In this document: in pieces, positions 24,458 through 55,118 of the stretch
How the letters are laid out: each line of letters starts with the position of its first letter
How positions within the stretch are numbered: the stretch's first letter is position 1
Origin: Theristus sp. LFF4_11
Taxonomy: Eukaryota; Nematoda; Chromadorea; Monhysterida; Xyalidae
NCBI GenBank assembly: GCA_030248135.1
Contig: JASANC010001067.1
Location: 1 to 64,000, forward strand
Direction of reading: 5' to 3'
DNA length: 64,000 nt
Notes under the pieces: model-generated
The model's database searches: none
The model's input: the letters and a program-made list of their open reading frames with translations, nothing else
What the model was told of the DNA's origin: nothing
Made by a program: the position numbers and the translations under genes

Positions 24458-25301
24458 TATATTGCAAGTTGCATGCAACATAAATTATTCAGTTTCAGTG
24501 CTTTCAGGATAGATTCTCCGATAAATTGTAAAAATTTAGGGTGCGGTGGATAATGAATGCTAAAATGAAAAGAGGAAGAGAAACGGAACGGATATGGAAC
24601 GGACCCTTGGCCTGCTTTATAGCTTTATTCAAAAAAAATGTTTCAGTGTTGCCAGATGTTTCCTAAACAGCCCTAATCCAAATCCTAATCCTAGTGCCTA
24701 ATCTTGACGCAAATCTAATCCTGACCTTATCCTGAGGCTTCGCAAGCCTTTTCAAGAAAAAAGAACTGAAAACTATCGCGTTTTGAGAGCGTTCTTTTTG
24801 CGGTCGGAGCGTGTGCATGTGCACGTGGCCAATCAGCAAGAGGATGTGCATTGTGCATTCCAATTCCAGGTGCGCGTGCGTTGAATAAAGAAGCTTTTCG
24901 GGAACGGACCGTTGGATCGTCAGAACAGTCAACAGAACAGACGTCTGACAGTGCCCCCACCCACACGGCGCCGTGACATGTGAGGATTAGTTCAATCAAT
25001 CACCCTCCACACCCCGATCAATTTCCTCCTCTGATTCTGATCCTGATCAAGATCAACCCCCACATATTTTTTATATTCCCTTATTTTCTGATGGGTCAAA
25101 CCCCCGCCCCCCCCCCCCTTGGACTCCGCCCCTTTCCAATGTTATAATATAGGGGTGGGTAAATCCCCACCACCCACCGAATTATTCCTCCATTCCAATC
25201 CAATTCAGTTTTTTACCCAGGTAAAACCGTGAAACCATTTTCAACTGATTGAGCAAAAATATAAATTCAAGCAGTGTCAGTCCGGTCTCCGGTGTGCGAA
25301 A

Positions 25302-25367
25302 ATGAAAAAGTTTATCAGCGATATGAACGACACGCTGTGGCTTGGCGTTGGTGTGTCCACGCTGATG
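25302..25367 (+). other. Exon-like segment inside the hAT element
   Basis: ATG at 25302 opens 22 codons (beginning MKKFISDMNDTLWL) that end at a strong donor, ATG|GTGAGT, at 25367/25368. Its composition is coding-like compared with its surroundings. It could be a captured host exon or a remnant of an element-encoded gene. The peptide is too short to identify. Confidence 0.25.
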
Positions 25368-26506
25368 GTGAGTCGTGTGGGGTGGGAGTGTGGGGGACGT
25401 GACGGAAATGTGAAAACATCGCACTGTTCTGTTCAGTTCCCCAATCCCCAACCAACCGAAAAATAACCGAAAATTCAAATTTTTCGGTTTCGGTTTCGGT
25501 TGGTGGACAATTTCTTTTTCGGTTTCGGTTTCGGTTCGGTTACCGAACACTGCACCTCTTCCGGTTTCGGTTTCGGTTACCGGTGCTCGAAAATGCAACG
25601 GTTTCGGTTTCGGTTGGTGATTTTTTTTCGGTTTCGGTTCGGTTACCGAGAATTTCGGTAACCGAACACATCACTAGTTACAAATCCATTTATTGCCAAG
25701 CATTTTTGCCTCGTTTTCTGAATTTCAACTGCCTTGTTCTTTTCGAAGTTTTCTAGAATGGTCCATATTTTACCTTGACACCAGATACCAACATGTAGAT
25801 GCAACACCAACATCAGATACACAGCGATGCTGGAAGGTGGAATGAATGTGCTGATTGCCTTTATTTGCTTTTTATTTACATTTATTTATATACACAACAA
25901 TTTATTTGCTATGTGTAGTTTGAAAATTCCTTTGTCAAAAAACATTGACTTTTTTAATGATTTTGAACTTACTGGTAACAGCTAAACAATAGCATTAGTA
26001 CCATTGCGTTTGCTTGCGAGAAAACTGTTTTTCAAAGACTGTGTCTTAGGAACTCCGGATTCTTCACTAATTTTGAATTACCGCGTCAAACACAAAGCTG
26101 ATTTACCGACACCGTGCAAAATACAAAAAAAAATTGTATGTGCATAGATTTGACAGACAAGCACTGATCTGCAGCAACGTTTACAATCACTGAGAAAAAC
26201 AGCTACTGGGACAGGGCATCCTATAATAAGTAAATATTAGTATAAGTAATCCTAAAGTACTTTCAACTTGTATAACTTTCAGTTGTGAATTCCCATAACG
26301 TGGCGAAGGTCCATTATTTGAAATGTATCGAAACCCACCGCAGTTTTTTACACTAATTATCGTTGGAGGAGCTGGGGGTGCTTCAAATATAAATAAAATA
26401 AAAAATGAACACGACGCGGCGACATTTCTTAGTGATGCCAAAGTTGTAACATGAAAACAGCAATCTATGTATTTCATGTATTTTTCTTTTTTCCCAGCTC
26501 GCCTCA

Positions 26507-34362
<7,856 letters not shown>

Positions 34363-36450
34363 GTTTTATGCTGCTTCGCTTGCTTTTATGATGGGCAGTT
34401 TTCGTTCAATGGGAAGGCGTTTTTTGAGCTGTTCTGCAAAACCAGTTCCTCTGTATGTTTTGCAAAATCAGGAGAGCTTGTTCCGCAAACCAGACGGCGT
34501 TCTTCAAGCCGGTGCAAGCCCCCTCCCTCCACTAAAAGCGGGTTCTGCGAACCGAAAGCGGGTTCCTCAAAAGTGGCTGACCAGATTCCGGAGGCCACAG
34601 CGCGCTCCTTAATTGGGAAATAATTGTTTGTCGGAGCTGGCAATCTAGCACGCAGGAGGGGTCATGCAGATTAGGGAGAGTTCCTCAAAAAGCCTGTAAA
34701 GGATAAGCCAAAGTGGGTTACTCAAGCCGATCGGGTCCAATAAGTCGAGTCGAGTTCCTCAAACCACGGTTTTAAGGTAAGTGTGCTCCTCACGCTGATT
34801 GGGTCCGATGAGCCGAAGCGGGCTCCGAAAGCCGACCGGGCCTTATGAGCTGCAGTGAGTTCCTCGGACTGGAGCAGGTTCCCAAGCGGAAAGCCCAAAC
34901 AGTAGAAACATTTGTTACACACGCCGTTGCTATTGGTAATAGTGGTTGTTTAAAAATGTGCAAAACAAAATCTGCCCGCTGACTCACGCACTGAAATTCC
35001 ACTGACGTTTTGGCCTCTTTAACGCTAAACACAATAGACGTTTTCCACATGATTACCCGGACAGAAACAGTTGAACCGAAAATTGCACTATTAGTCCCTA
35101 TATAAAGTTGTTTTGTACAGCCATAATGTGCTACTGGCACAACGTAAAAGAAAATTACCTGCGGTTCGGAAAAGTTTTTTTGTTGCAGATGTGGTGCGCT
35201 ATGTGGAACGTGCTTTTGCACGAAACAATGACGAACAAACGCACTCGCATACGACACGAACGCCTTTGCGTGTTTAGAACACATTTTAGAACTATTTTAG
35301 AAAAAAAGAGTTTCTTTTTCCTGCAACCGCCTATGCCGACATTTTTTTCATAATTTTTTATCAGTCACTGAGCAAAGTAACAAACATTTGACATAACTTC
35401 AGATGTCTGGTAACCAAAATCGAATCGTGTAATATAACTTGTGGAAGAAGACAACAAACTTTTTAACTGTAACTTGCACAAAAAGCTTTTATTTTTTTTC
35501 GAAGTTCGATGCAAAAACATGGTCGCTGAAATGCGAACAAACTTGCAAAAGCTTGAAAATAATGCTCAAATATATCACCGACTGGAAACAACTAAACCGG
35601 ACACTTTTACAAATAAAAACGGCCACAAAACCGCTGTCGAAAACTACCGCAAAAGCACCCCCTCTCCAAAGGTGACTGTATTTCGCCAATATTAGTAGCC
35701 TTGGCTTTCAAAACAACGGCTGTTCAGAGGGTAAGCTAAATGGAGCAAAATGGACCCAGTGTACGTTTTTTATGATAAACAACAGTAAAATGCAAGAGGT
35801 GTTTGGAACTGTTGAATGTTTGTCATATTCTTGTCGTTTTCAGGTATTTTTTGGAATTTTTAAAAAAATTCAAAAAATAAGCAAACCCTAATTAAACAAA
35901 TAGCAACAAACATTAAATCAAAAAAGAAACATAAACGAACGTCAGATAAACTCAAACTTTTAACTAAACTCTGTGGCAATAGAAATCCGAAAGTACCATG
36001 TGCATGCATAAGCATTGATAAAGCCGAAAGGGTTTCAAGGCATTTGTAAAGCGTTGTGACGTTTCATTCGTGTCAAAAAAAACTAAAACGATGTGAGACT
36101 GCTTTGCAACTGAACAGATTCAAATCATCACCGTTTTTTCCAGGTCGCACCATTGAATGCAAAAGTTTGCCACTAAAGGATAGAACCGTAACAAAAAATA
36201 CAACACAATAAGGACCACAAAAAACCATTTCACTCATTGGAAAACTATCGAAAACACCTGTTGTCTTAATTCGGCAGTAACTAAAGAGTGCGCTGGAAAG
36301 CTGCAACAAAAAAAAACAAATGTAGCATTTTTGTACCAAGAAACCAATAATAGTCAACCGCAACGTCACTGGTCCGAACATATCGCTGCGACTCCGCCCA
36401 CATTGGTAAAGAGTAAGCCAGTTTGTTTCTCTAACTGGAAACCGTGCGCG
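34363..36450. other. Intergenic: tubulin 5' flank and 3' flank of the OTULIN-like gene
   Basis: No gene is supported. From ~34470 to 34880 there are degenerate imperfect repeats of the type GGGTTCCTCAAAAG and GCTGATTGGGTCC. The beta-tubulin promoter must lie in or near 34363-34700, but no TATA box could be fixed. Minus-strand open frames of up to 164 codons here lack coding features. Confidence 0.4.
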
Positions 36451-47116
<10,666 letters not shown>

Positions 47117-50100
47117 TTATTCGCCATATTTTCCAGTAAACGAGTTTTCTTTTTTTTCTTGGCTTCCTTTTTGTTACTTTTTTATTGCCGGCGCAACTTT
47201 GATGTCTTCAATATGGCTGAAACACCATTTTGTCTACTAAATAAAGCGTCACACAGCTGTTGATGACGCCGAGTATTTTTTTGGGTGCCACTGGAAAAAA
47301 TAAAGATGTGTGCATATTGAGCCTTTCATTGTCACGGTTTTTGTGAAAAAAGTACACCACAGAGAGTTTTTGTCATTTTTTTTAAGATCACACGATAACT
47401 GTCGTATGAATGAAAACTTGTTGTTGCGGTAAAACATTTTTTGATGGCCATGGGACATTTGCAAAAAGAAGCAAGCAAACGATCTTAGACGTAGTACTCA
47501 GAGAAACCATGACTTTTACGTTGAATTAAAAATGGAAAAGTAGACGAAAGACAAAATCGTCAAAAAAGAATAAACACTTGTGTGATCTTTCGCAACAGTG
47601 CTGTGTTGCCCCAGTGTCTCTCTCAATGCTTTTACGTTCTCAAGATGTGAACATTGTTGAGAACGGTTTCTAACAGCGAAACAGTCATAGACGTTTGTAT
47701 AAACATTGAAAACTGGCTAAAAACAAGCAAAACACGGTGTGTGCACTTCAGCGAGAAATAAAAACGCACATACTTGTTCCAAGGTATTTTGCCGCGCAAA
47801 ACTTGAAGACTTTTGCGGCGTTAAATCTAACATTTCGACTGTCATAAGCAAGGACATGCAAAAGCAATAATTCGATGACTTTGGGTACGCACGGAGAAAG
47901 GTCACTTATGTGTGGTCAAACTTTTTCACCGCATTCGTTCATCAATCGGAAAGAAGATTTTGTTTTTCAAGATTACTTTTACACATTTTTCGAATTATTA
48001 AATTAAAATAGAACAACGTTTTCTAAAACGATGGGTGCAGGAAAAAAAACTTAAAAGTCAAACTGAGCAACAGCAGTCTATTATTTCTTAATTTCACAAT
48101 TGTGATTGCATTTGGGCGGGGAAATCAAACGCACACGGTAGAAAGAACAAACTTTCCCCTCCTTTGGGTTTTGGATTCTGCTCCAAACAAATCCCACACG
48201 TCACATGTGGCCCAGTTCCTTTCTGGGTGCCGCAATTATCTTTTGTGATGCAACAAACATTTCTCGGTTTTTAGCTTCTGGGGCAATGTGGGATAAATTT
48301 CGGCCAGTTTCCATATGTACACTCTTGTAATTGATGATACAAATCCTATTATTGGCTGTGACGTATTATGTGTTAACAACTGAAGTGTTGAGAAGAATTT
48401 TTTGTTCTAAGACATGTTGAACGCAGTAAAACATATACAGTACGGTGCATTTTACGTAGCAAATAATTCTCGTGTTTATCCATGCGAGTTGATTGACATG
48501 CGAAAAAAGATTACAAATTCAATTAAATGCAGCTTTCATCAAGAAGTACATAGCATTCAGGTCAACATTTTCTGTATACTGAACTGGTGAACCTCCTCGT
48601 TTGCCACAATAGAATCACAAAAAAAAACATTTTCAAGATTTTCTATCAAAAACAACAATAAGACCTCAAAAATTGATAAACAAAACTCAATAAAACAAGC
48701 GTAAGCTCTAAAAAAGCACCCTTTGAACGTGTGAAATCGCGTAAGAAAGAAGATGAAAACACAAACGAGGTTTTTTACGACTTCCAACCGAAGAAGTTAA
48801 AATGTGTTACGAACAACAATAAAAACCAACCACATTTCGCCACAAGTAATTTCAGAATCAAATGTGGTTAGGACGAGACTGAAATGTTCTGCTGCTGAAA
48901 ACAGAGAAAGAGCAACCCAGACATAAACAATGCCACTGAATGCGAATGTTCGGTTGCAATAAAAACCTGGAGCAAAAGGTTTTCGGTGGTGTTTTGTTTG
49001 CGGGTAATGTTTTACAACCACGCTGAGCTGTACGTGCGTCGCCGTATTAGTTGTTTTCTAATTCGTACATCTGCATTCGCGGTTTTCGCTCCAACGCTTT
49101 TCTAAGTCGAATTGTTTATCGTGAAACTGATTTGTCTCATTAAATGGAATTAAAAATCTTTTTTGTGATGCGATTGCTTTGATAGCCGGTGTCTTTGTAA
49201 CTTTATCATTGAGAGAATGATGCGCACCCAACGTTTCACACAACGGTTCAACAGTTTCAGTGAAGGTTTCACATAGTTTCACTCAACGTTTTTCACAACC
49301 GTTTCACCAAGCTTGTTATTTTTGGTTGCTCCCAGCTGCTCTTTTTCCAAAACATTTCTGTGACTTGAATAATCTCTCATCGCTGATTTGACTCAGAGTT
49401 GCTGGGCGGAAATTTTCTGTTGCGCGGTACACACGCACAAAGCAACAACAGATGTTGCGCTCACGCTGCGAGAAACAGCAGTGTCAAACGGTTTTATATC
49501 GTTCGGCGCGCGGGGAAGGCAGAGTTTACTGGCGGTTTTTATCCGCAAACCGGCTAAAACTGGAACACCAAAGCAAAGTCAAAGTTTTGAAAAAAACACT
49601 GAATTTGCGACTAATTTTTTGGTGTTGCCATCGTGTGAAGAGCATGCGCTTTCTTTAACTGGCCCGCGGGGCAGCGAAAATCTTTGCGATAACTGTGGTT
49701 CGTACAACCGCAATTCAAGTAAAACCGAAGTGAAACCGGTGAAACCGCTAATTTGACCTCAATTACTTCTGTCTAACAGTTGCAATTAATTTCAATTTTT
49801 ACAAATTTCACTTACAAAGCGGTGCGTGGTGCGCACAGTTCACGAGCGCGCACAGTTGTACCGCAAAACCGAATTGACTGAGAAAATCGTCACTGCTCAA
49901 GCCGAATTGTTGTCTATCGTTTGTTTTCAGCGCCATTTGTGATTTTTTTTTAAATCAAAATCAGTGATACATTTGTAGTTGAAGTTTTTTTTTGTTGTAC
50001 GTACATGTGTGCCAAGATAAGCTAATCGCTAAGAAATAGTGGGCGATTAAAAACACACACTAACAATTACACTCTTTAAAATTGGAGAAGTTTTTTTATC

Positions 50101-53100
50101 TTTTGTTCCTTTAAAGTCGAAACGCACACAAGCAACTGTTTTACTGCCAAAATTGTACTAATCTTCTCGCAAAAAGTGCGCTTTTAAAGCGTACTTCAAG
50201 CAGTCAAAAACTTGGAGCTGTCATCAATTATTACGATTGCTGCGATTATACACATAACCTTTCTGCTCTGGTTGTGACCGTTAGCAAAAACAAAAAATGC
50301 CTTTCGTGTCAATTCGTCGCTTTCGGACAGCTGCATAAAAAATCGCGTTTTCGGAATGAAAGAAAGCAGAAAGATCACATCGTTTGCAGGTGACCATAAA
50401 CAAGGCAGAGCAAAACTTCTTTTTCGTTATCCTTCCACAAAATACAGGGCTTACTGATAGCTAGCTGATTGATACATGCACAGTGCACGCGCATCAGTCA
50501 AAAATCAAACAGTTATACGTGAAAAACTACACAACCAAAAAGGCATCAACGTCAAAAAACAAACCTTTGATGTTTTCAAGCGAAACTACAAACAGAACAT
50601 TACACAAACCTCGAAACGCAACAGAACACGCGCGTCACACAAAAGTCTGAATGTTTGAAACGCAACACCCATTATTGCAACTTTTCTGGTCATCCGTCAC
50701 AGAGCTTTGGTTCAGCTCAATTCCAACGTTTCATTCAGAACAAGATACAATGTACATTGTGTGCAAGTGTTTTACGTTTTTATGGGCGAGAGTAGTGAGT
50801 CTGAAGTGTTGCTAATGGCCATAAGCGCCTGATAGGGGACTTTGAAGAGAAATACAGCGGGATCTTTAATACACCGCGTTTCAAAATGAAACAGATTCTC
50901 AAGGAACTCTCCCTGGCAACTCCCAAATCTCGGCAAATTTTCCTAGAAAAATTTCCCGTCAAAAATTCTTCTGAACATTCGTGTCCGTGCGTGGAATGTG
51001 CAGGAACGCAATAATTTTCAAATCACTTCGTCCACATTGTGCAATAATGCTCACCGTGTGCGCCCATATATTCAGCTAATGTTACAACAAAAACGTTTTA
51101 TTGCTTGGTGATAATTTTTCGTTTATCTGTTAGTGTGTGGCGCCGCTCTGGTGGCACAGCCATTTAGATTTTGCACTGATCGTATATTGGAGAATGAAAC
51201 CGCGTTTTTATCATCGAAATTACTGTGTGTCGTAAATTCTGGTTAAACCAACTTGCCAGAGAAAATTAGCTTTTTTGGAAGCCTGAAAGGTCTATTTGTC
51301 AACCCCTCCCAAAGCTAATCTTTTCCGTAAACCAAAAGAGTTTGCGTGTGAAAGAATTTTGGGAGAATAATTTGCGCTGAAAACGATATTGACCAAAAAA
51401 GTAACTGTGCTCAACTTGAACCCATCCAAATAAATGTGAACAACAACGATTACAAAATATTTTATAATAAACGCAACAATGACCCCCTCTCTGACATGGC
51501 AAACGCAAAACAAAGGACCAGAAAACAGCTGACAGAAAAAAAGGAGTGTTTGTTCATGAGACGAAACCTGAGAACTGAATGTTTCTGCAAGTGTAAGACA
51601 GCCAATTGGATTTATTCCAGCTACTTCAAACTTCCCGTGCTCGTAGAAACACAAATATAATGATCTATTCGCATGACACAACGCCGAACGATGTCTGGAA
51701 CTCATATGTCTTCAATAAACCGAAATAGAAAATTAACCAAAATAGTAGGTACACTGGACGAAACAAATACGGTATTCACAGAAACCTTTTTTTTTAAATC
51801 GGCTTTTCGGGAGAGGAGAAGGAACTGATACGCACGCAGTATTCGAATTACTAACCATACTGAGTTTTTTTCAGTGAGAAAAGCCGAAAACCCAAAAGAA
51901 GGTTGTAACAAAAAACAAAAATACGCCCAAAACAAAAATAGTCCGGCGGAATCGTATTAGTTGGACTTTCAAATTCAATGACAGCAACGATTTTTGCGTC
52001 CTTGCATCTTCATGTCAAAGTGAATCTGTGGAACACCGCAGCATCTCTGCATTTTTCTAGCATATTCGAACAGACACAGTGCATTATTTTGTTTTTGTTG
52101 TCTGCCAGGACTGGTATCGGTATGCATGACGGCAAAAGTAAAACATGTACCACCATAATAAATGTCATTTGTTTATTGTAAAAATAAACATCAAAATCCA
52201 TACGGCAAAAAAATCAATAAACCTGTTTTTTTCGTCTGCATTACAGTTTATGACTCTACGCACTCTTTTTTTAACTGTCCAATATAAAGAGGACTATTAC
52301 CTTGAATACTCTACATGATAAAAAAGTGTGGCAAACATTTTAAAAAACCAGTTTCACCAATTTTCGAATGGCTTCGAAAAAATACGTGTGACAAAAGGCT
52401 GATTTGAAGTTGAAAATTTTCGTATTTTATTAGTACAACAGTTTTTAAGAAGAGGAGTAGGAATACAAACACAAAGTATAGCCGCACAAACAGTTAAACA
52501 TTTGAAATGGGGGCAAAAAAAACAAAAAAAACCATATCTAAAATATCTAAAATAACATTTCCATAAGCGCATCCGCTTGAGCGGGTGTGTCTGCAAAACA
52601 GAAACCTCATGCAAACCAGACCTTGAAATGTGGATGGAACAGAACTGGAATACCAACTGCTCAATGGCAAAAAACAGCAAACCGAAGCACGCGGGGTGAC
52701 TTCTACTGATGTTTTGCACAAAAATCGAAGTAAAAGAATGCAGCTGCATTTGGTCATGTCCAAGAGTAAAAAGGAGGTAACAGTGCATCATCGTTTTACC
52801 GTTGTTAAAAAAAATGCTGTTCAAAAAAGTGTCAACAGTATGTGCATGCATACACATGCAGTTGGGGAAAAAAGGAAACTGGACTAAACAAGCTAAGCCG
52901 AGAAAAAAAAATGTCAGTCACTGCGAGCGCACAACATTGCACAACCAGGCACACAAGGCTAAACTGCTATCATTCGCAGCGGAGTTTCGCCGCAAAATGC
53001 TGTTTTGCTAGCATGGGAGCGTCTAACATGTGAGCTGCTGCAGCCAATATCAACAACGTGTTTTCTCGTTGGTTTGTGTTTGCATGATACAACACTGCGA

Positions 53101-53469
53101 TATAAAATATCGTCTCAAAGAGTTTGAAGAAACTTTGCAAGTGCACATGAATGCGTGTGCATGTGCGTTGCGTTCAAGAGATATAATGCATACCAAACGT
53201 ATTCGTTGAGTTTTTTCTCTTCTCTGAACGAAGAACAAAAATCCATGCTGTTCAAGAATGTGACTCGCGAAGACTAAAATGACAAAAGCAAACACAAACA
53301 ACTTTTGGCAAACAAGTTTGGAAAACAGTCAGTCTCAGATAGTAGTTCAGTTCTCCTTCGATCAGAAGAGTACATGGAAGACCGGTTTACGCAAGTAGAA
53401 AGACATAAAGCCAGCAAGCGTCATTATTTATAGCAAGCAAAAGCATCGGACACGCACGCGCACGATTCC
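47117..53469. other. Long AT-rich gene-poor stretch
   Basis: About 6.3 kb upstream of the OTULIN-like start codon holds only short overlapping open frames on both strands. No transposon termini, tandem arrays or RNA genes were recognised. The promoter of the OTULIN-like gene should lie at its left edge, but no elements could be fixed. Confidence 0.5.
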
Positions 53470-53640
53470 TTAGCGCTGCTCCATACGCAGCGTTTGCGAG
53501 TTGCTGATGGTGACGGCAATGAAAATGCGCGAGTGCGTGTACAAGGAAGATGCATAATCGATTGGTGCCCGTGCCACGACGACGACACAGTAAATTATAG
53601 CAAAAACTCCTTTAGGTACACGGAATACGGTGTTTATTTA
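53470..53640 (-). CDS. Possible C-terminal exon of an unknown membrane protein
   Basis: On the minus strand a GC-richer block is open for ~55 codons and ends in TAA at 53472-53470. It has a hydrophobic stretch (GVFAIIYCVVVVARAPI) followed by a polar tail ending TLRMEQR. AG at ~53610 could be an acceptor, though the polypyrimidine tract is weak. The plus strand is also open here, so strand and coding status are unsure. No upstream exons were recognised. Confidence 0.22.
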
Positions 53641-53915
53641 TGACTTTGTGAGAAAAACCATTGATATGATCGCATATACCTGGTGAACGCGGAAGATTTT
53701 TGCCACAATCTCACTTTGTCGCTGGCGCGCGTTTCCACTTTTTAGGGTTTTATTTTTCTTCCGTCAGGGAAGTCTGATTTGGGGCTAGCAAAATTGACAA
53801 AATTAAGCAGAAATCAGTATTATAATTTGTTCAGACGACGATTTGTTGTTCTGCAACGCTGTTGTAAAGATCGTTTCAAGACCACTACAAAAAACTGCAC
53901 TCTTTGACGGCTCGT

Positions 53916-54484
53916 GTACTATTCCGGCCCGCGAAATTCCGGCCCGTAGAATTCCGGCCCGCTCATTCCGGCCCGAAGAATTCCGGCCCAAAGAATTCCG
54001 GCCCGGAGAATTCCGGCCCGGAGAATTTTCGTCAGCAAGAACAATATTAAACCACACGAAGTGATTTTTGGTAAATAAATTCTTAAGTGATTTTTTATTT
54101 TTGTTTAGAACTTGCTTGCAGTGACTTGTTGTAGGTTCCTAATCCTAAGCCAAGCCTTTTTGATAAGGTAAAAGGGTCAGAAATCCTGTTCATGATAAAA
54201 AAATTTAAAAATTTATTTGTAGTTTCTTTTTCCAAAAGGTCTCACTTTCCAAAAAAGCAAACAGGACGAACATCATTGAAAATACACTGTAACATGTGAA
54301 CATCGATATTTTTATTTTATTATTTCATTACCAAAATCACTTCGTGTGGTTTAATATTGTTCGTACTGGCGAAAATTCTCCGGGCCGGAATTCTCCGGGC
54401 CGGAATTCTTCGGGCCGGAATTCTTCGGGCCGGAATGAGCGGGCCGGAATTCTTCAGACCGGAATTAGCGGGCCGGAATTGTAC
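53916..54484. mobile_element. Foldback MITE with tandemly repeated termini
   Basis: GTAC bounds both sides (53916-53919 and 54481-54484). Each arm is an array of about seven 14-15-bp units of the type GGGCCGGAATTCTTC, in opposite orientation, followed by a shared inner part (CACTTCGTGTGGTTTAATAT in inverse). The ~250-bp centre (54080-54340) is AT-rich and non-coding. No transposase is present and the superfamily is not assigned. Confidence 0.78.
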
Positions 54485-54852
54485 CCCCCGCTCTTTGACC
54501 AGTCGACTGCAAACATACTGTACATGCATGTGGTGCCATTGCACCATTTCCTGTTTTTTTCCAACCACGCATGAAGTTTGTGGTAAGCCGAGTTTATGGT
54601 CATCCAAGTTACCACAAAACAGTTCCTGTTTTTTTGCGAATAGTTTTCAACCAATAACAATTCTGTAAGCCTGGTGACCAATGAGAAGCGACACTATTTT
54701 CTTTAGAGGCGTATTTTTCACAATATATACAATCGGAGAAACTAAAAAGCATAGGCCTGATTGGCTACATTTGAATTTGTCTCACCGACTGCCCAAACCA
54801 GGTCGATGCAACCAATCAGCATGTGCCAGATTGACAAGTCAGATTGCCTGTG

Positions 54853-55118
54853 TACCGTAAAGTCTTGCATATAAGGTATCCTTATATAAATTTGAAAATC
54901 AAAAATTTCTGAAAAAAGTGGAATTTTGTGTGACAACCTTATAAGTGGGAGGAGGTCTTATAAAGCAAACATTAGGAATTTCGGGCCTTATAAACGGGGT
55001 AGGATTTTGACCAAGTCAAAATTTTGAATTTTTTGGTTTCCCGCCGTGTGACACTCCGCCCACTTTTGGGTGGGGGTCTTATAAGTGGGAGGAACCTTAT
55101 ATGCAAGACTTTACGGTA
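54853..55118. mobile_element. TACCGTAAAG-family MITE, intact reference copy (266 bp)
   Basis: The perfect inverted ends are TACCGTAAAGTCTTGCATAT followed by AAGG. TGTG lies outside each end and may be the target duplication. Inside are CCTTATAAGTGGGAGGAGGT, TTTTGACCAAGTCAAAATTT (palindromic), CCCGCCGTGTGACACTCCGC and TGGGTGGGGGTCTTATAAGT. Fragments or variants are at 9305, 20555, 26838, 27870, 43683 and 59455. Confidence 0.85.

Larger units (their letters stand above)
22383..25676. mobile_element. hAT-like non-autonomous element with 8-bp target duplication
   Basis: GTTACAAA occurs exactly at 22375-22382 and 25677-25684. The enclosed element starts TAGTGTTGTGTACCGAAG and ends with the inverse of TAGTGATGTGTTCGGTTACC. 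Both the 8-bp duplication and the TAGTG start are hAT hallmarks. Subterminal regions (22400-22600 and 25480-25650) are arrays of TTTCGG(T) motifs and share the block TGCACCTCTTCCGGTTTCGG in direct orientation. No transposase is seen. The interior carries a nested LTR element and about 1 kb of other DNA. Confidence 0.8.

Noticed and set aside
34790..35284. Minus-strand 164-codon open frame upstream of beta-tubulin
   Set aside because: It overlaps degenerate repeats and has no splice or family support; it is long by chance.
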